NCBI GenBank assembly: GCA_015487335.1
Contig: WFPZ01000213.1
Location: 1-6,910 of the forward strand
From: Paracoccaceae bacterium
GTDB lineage: Bacteria; Pseudomonadota; Alphaproteobacteria; Rhodobacterales; Rhodobacteraceae
Direction: 5' to 3'
DNA: 6,910 nucleotides
Below are positions 4,514 through 6,910 of the stretch, piece by piece (within the stretch, counting starts at the first letter, position 1; each line of letters starts with the position of its first letter). The translations under genes were made by a program, and so were the position numbers. The notes under the pieces are model-generated. The model searched no databases. It was not told the origin of the DNA and saw only the letters and a program-made list of their open reading frames with translations.

Positions 4514-5772
4514 CAGCCCGCGAGCCTCTCTTGCAGCTCCGCCAGCCCCGGCGCGCCATCCACCGGGCCATAGAGCGCCAGCGCCGCCTTGCCGCCTGCC
4601 AGGCCGGCGGCCAGCGCGCGCACATCGGCAGGGCCCACGGCATCGATGCGGGCGACGGTTTCGTCAAGCCCGGGCACCCGTCCCCAGATGGCCACCATGC
4701 GCGCCAGCCGCTCGGCCCGCGAAGCGGGGCTTTCCAGCCCCATCAGCAGCCCCGCCTTCATCTGTGCCCGGGCCCGGGCCACTTCGGCCTCGGTCATGTC
4801 CTCGGCGGCGCGCCGAAGTTCGGTGACGGTGATCTCGGCCAGCTCGCTGATCTGCTCGGCGGAGGTGCCGGCGTAGATCGTCGTCATGCCGGTATCGGAA
4901 TAGGCGCCGGCCTGGGCATAGATCGTGTAGCACAGCCCGCGCCTTTCGCGCACCTCCTGGAACAGCCGCGAGGACATCCCGCCCCCCAGGGCGGTGGCCA
5001 GTATCTGCGAGGTGTAGATGGCATCGTCCCGGTAGCCGGGGCCTTCCAGCGCCAGGGCGAAATGGGCCTGCTCCAGCGGTTTCAGCTTGCGCTTCTCGCC
5101 GCCCAGGAAACTGGCCGCCGGCGCGTCCGGGCTGCCTGCCGCGGGCAGGTGGCCGAACAGCTGCCCGGCCTCGCGCAGGATGGCGTCATGGTCCACCGCC
5201 CCGGCGGCGGCAAGGATCATCCGCTCGGGCGTGTAATGCTCCTGCACGAAAGCGGCCAGATCGGCGCGGGAAAAGGCGGCAACCCGCTCGGCCGGGCCGA
5301 GGATGCTGCGCCCCAGCGGCTGGCCGGGATAGGCGGCCTCCTGCAGCCAGTCGAAGATGATGTCGTCGGGGGTGTCGAGCGTCTGGCCGATCTCCTGCAG
5401 GATCACCCCGCGCTCCACCTCCATCTCGGCCGGGTCGAACACCGGATTGAGCACGATATCCGCGATCACGTCCAGCGCCAGCGGCACGTCGGCTTCCAGC
5501 ACCCGGGCGTAATAGGCGGTCATCTCGCGCGAGGTATAGGCGTTGAGGTAGCCGCCCACATCCTCGATGGCCTCGGCGATCTGCAGCGCGCTGCGCCGCC
5601 TGGTGCCCTTGAAGGCCATGTGTTCCAGGAAATGGGCGATGCCGTTCTGCTCTTCGCGCTCGTGCCGGCCGCCGGCCAGCACCCAAAGCCCCAGCGCGGC
5701 GGATTTCAGCCCCGGCATGTGCTCCGTGACGACGCGCAGGCCGTTGGGCAGGGTATCCAGCCGGACGCTCAC
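4513..5772 (-). CDS. M16 family zinc metallopeptidase (mitochondrial processing peptidase-like)
   Basis: The 419-residue protein belongs to the M16 insulinase/pitrilysin peptidases, in the short form related to the beta subunit of mitochondrial processing peptidase. The inverted zinc motif HFLEH (47-51) supplies H47, the catalytic E50 and H51, and E127 falls 76 residues later at the third-ligand position; E120 fits the second conserved glutamate. The C-terminal domain carries the glycine-rich GGGMSSRLFQ (263-272) and RRGLCYTIYA (277-286), typical of the family, so the catalytic apparatus looks intact. No signal peptide is seen, so a cytosolic role in peptide or protein turnover is likely; the substrate is unknown. 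The start is GTG (5772-5770), overlapping the thrC stop by four bases (GTGA), with GGGAG at 5788-5784 as a possible ribosome-binding site. The N-terminus VRLDTLPNGLRVVTE matches the family start, so no better start is needed. Confidence 0.94.
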   Translation of the reverse strand: MSVRLDTLPNGLRVVTEHMPGLKSAALGLWVLAGGRHEREEQNGIAHFLEHMAFKGTRRRSALQIAEAIEDVGGYLNAYTSREMTAYYARVLEADVPLALDVIADIVLNPVFDPAEMEVERGVILQEIGQTLDTPDDIIFDWLQEAAYPGQPLGRSILGPAERVAAFSRADLAAFVQEHYTPERMILAAAGAVDHDAILREAGQLFGHLPAAGSPDAPAASFLGGEKRKLKPLEQAHFALALEGPGYRDDAIYTSQILATALGGGMSSRLFQEVRERRGLCYTIYAQAGAYSDTGMTTIYAGTSAEQISELAEITVTELRRAAEDMTEAEVARARAQMKAGLLMGLESPASRAERLARMVAIWGRVPGLDETVARIDAVGPADVRALAAGLAGGKAALALYGPVDGAPGLAELQERLAG

Positions 5773-6910
5773 CGCGCCATGCGCTCCCGGATCAGGGCCT
5801 GAAGCGCCGCGAGGTCGTTGTCCACCTCGATCACGCGCTCCTCGCGTTCAAGCAGATCCGCCATGCGCCGGGGCAGAGGCGGGCGGATGCCGGTGGCGGC
5901 CTCCACCGCATCGGGGAATTTCGCCGGATGGGCGGTGGCCAGGGAAACCATCGGCACCGGCGCGCGCAGATGCTCTTCGGCCACCTTCGCCCCCACCGCG
6001 CTGTGCGGGCAGAGGATCTGGCCGGTGGTCTCGAAGAGGCGGCGGATGGTGGCGGTGGTTTCCTCTTCCGAGGCGCGGCCCGAGGCGAACACCTCGCGCA
6101 GGGCTTCCAGCGCGCCCTGGGGGATGGCGAAACGCCCTGTCGCCTTCAGCTCGTCCATCATCTGCGCCACGGCCGCCCCCTCGCGCCCCAGCGCATCGAA
6201 GAGCGCCCGCTCGAAGTTGGAGGAAACCTGGATGTCCATCGACGGGCTGATCGAGGGTTTTACCCCCCGGGTCTCGTAGATGCCGCTCTCAAGCGCCCGG
6301 TGCAGGATGTCGTTTTGGTTGGTGGCGATCACCAGCCGGCCGATCGGCAGCCCCATGCGGCGGGCGATGTAGCCGGCGAAGATGTCGCCGAAATTGCCGG
6401 TGGGCACGGTGAAGTCGATTTCGCGATGCGGCGCGCCGAGGCTGACCGCGGCGGTGAAGTAATAGACCACCTGCGCCAGCACCCGCGCCCAGTTGATGGA
6501 ATTGACCCCCGCCAGCCGCACCTCGTCGCGGAAGGCGAAATCGTTGAACATGTCCTTGAGCCGCGCCTGGCAGTCGTCGAAATCGCCGCGCAGGGCAAGG
6601 GCGTGCACATTGGCCTCGGCCGGCGTGGTCATCTGCCGGCGCTGCACATCCGAGACGCGACCGGCGGGGAAGAGGATGAACACGTCCACGTTGGGCAGGC
6701 CCCGGAAGGCCTCGATGGCGGCCGATCCGGTGTCGCCGGAGGTGGCGCCGACGATCGTCACCCGCTCGCCACGCCGGGCCAGGGCCGCCTGGAACAGCTG
6801 GCCGATCAGCTGCATGGCGAAGTCCTTGAAGGCCAGCGTGGGGCCGTGAAACAGCTCCAGCAGGAAGTGGTTCGCGCCCAGCTGCACCAGCGGCGCGCGC
6901 GCCGGGTGGC
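5769..6910 (-). CDS. thrC: Threonine synthase (N-terminus outside the window)
   Basis: ThrC converts O-phosphohomoserine and water to threonine and phosphate, the last step of threonine synthesis, using pyridoxal phosphate in the cytosol. The frame is open to the right edge, so 379 complete codons are present and roughly the first 80 residues are missing compared with the usual 460 or so. Visible are ELFHGPTLAFKDFAMQ, whose lysine (codon 6827-6825) is the PLP Schiff-base residue, GATSGDTGSAA (about residues 55-65 of the visible part), the phosphate-binding VPTGNFGDIFAGY (168-180), PHSAVG (301-306) and TAHPAKFPDAVEAATG near the end. These mark the longer fold-type II ThrC class. The TGA stop (5771-5769) overlaps the GTG start of the M16 peptidase, so thrC is the upstream member of the minus-strand operon in this window. 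Its promoter and any leader lie outside. Confidence 0.96.
   Translation of the reverse strand, partial: HPARAPLVQLGANHFLLELFHGPTLAFKDFAMQLIGQLFQAALARRGERVTIVGATSGDTGSAAIEAFRGLPNVDVFILFPAGRVSDVQRRQMTTPAEANVHALALRGDFDDCQARLKDMFNDFAFRDEVRLAGVNSINWARVLAQVVYYFTAAVSLGAPHREIDFTVPTGNFGDIFAGYIARRMGLPIGRLVIATNQNDILHRALESGIYETRGVKPSISPSMDIQVSSNFERALFDALGREGAAVAQMMDELKATGRFAIPQGALEALREVFASGRASEEETTATIRRLFETTGQILCPHSAVGAKVAEEHLRAPVPMVSLATAHPAKFPDAVEAATGIRPPLPRRMADLLEREERVIEVDNDLAALQALIRERMAR

Noticed and set aside
4531..5802. 423-codon open frame on the + strand, antisense to the M16 peptidase
   Set aside because: It mirrors the peptidase codon by codon, has low-complexity Gly/His/Arg/Gln-rich composition and shows no domain. 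It is a compositional shadow of the real gene.

Overview
The window looks like a piece of an alphaproteobacterial chromosome, most likely Rhodobacterales (Rhodobacteraceae). The basis is very high G+C with strong G/C bias at third codon positions, and proteins that match my memory of Rhodobacteraceae MtnP, Apt, ThrC and a bacterial M16 'mitochondrial processing peptidase-like' protein. It reads as core metabolism with one probable accessory gene. I see no insertion sequence, phage gene, CRISPR array, tRNA or rRNA.

Left part (1-2468). The last 21 codons of an unidentified gene end at 66. A 218-nt gap carrying two back-to-back hairpins (166-188 and 197-214) leads to mtnP (285-1166, + strand), which phosphorolyses 5'-methylthioadenosine to adenine and methylthioribose-1-phosphate. 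apt (1779-2318, + strand) turns adenine into AMP, so the two genes form consecutive salvage steps. Between them, on the opposite strand, lies a DUF1810 protein of unknown function (1190-1645). Its third-position G+C is clearly lower than that of either flank. After apt comes a compact 150-nt convergent intergenic region packed with inverted repeats. It holds a nested imperfect palindrome (2325-2384), a short ATGTGA-ACC-TCACAT repeat (2386-2400), a good intrinsic terminator (2404-2436) and a further hairpin (2442-2466).

Right part (2469-6910), all on the minus strand and probably one transcription unit running right to left. The order is thrC (threonine synthase, N-terminus outside the window), an M16 zinc peptidase, a RimJ-type GNAT acetyltransferase and an FAD-linked D-2-hydroxyacid dehydrogenase closest to D-2-hydroxyglutarate dehydrogenases. 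thrC and the peptidase overlap by 4 nt (GTGA), the peptidase and GNAT genes by 1 nt (TGATG), and the dehydrogenase follows after 47 nt, suggesting translational coupling for at least the first three. The two convergent blocks meet in the hairpin-rich region 2319-2468.

No clearly new multi-gene system is visible. The items most worth a second look are the nested palindrome after apt, the DUF1810 gene splitting the adenine-salvage pair with a possible leaderless promoter, and the tandem hairpins upstream of mtnP.
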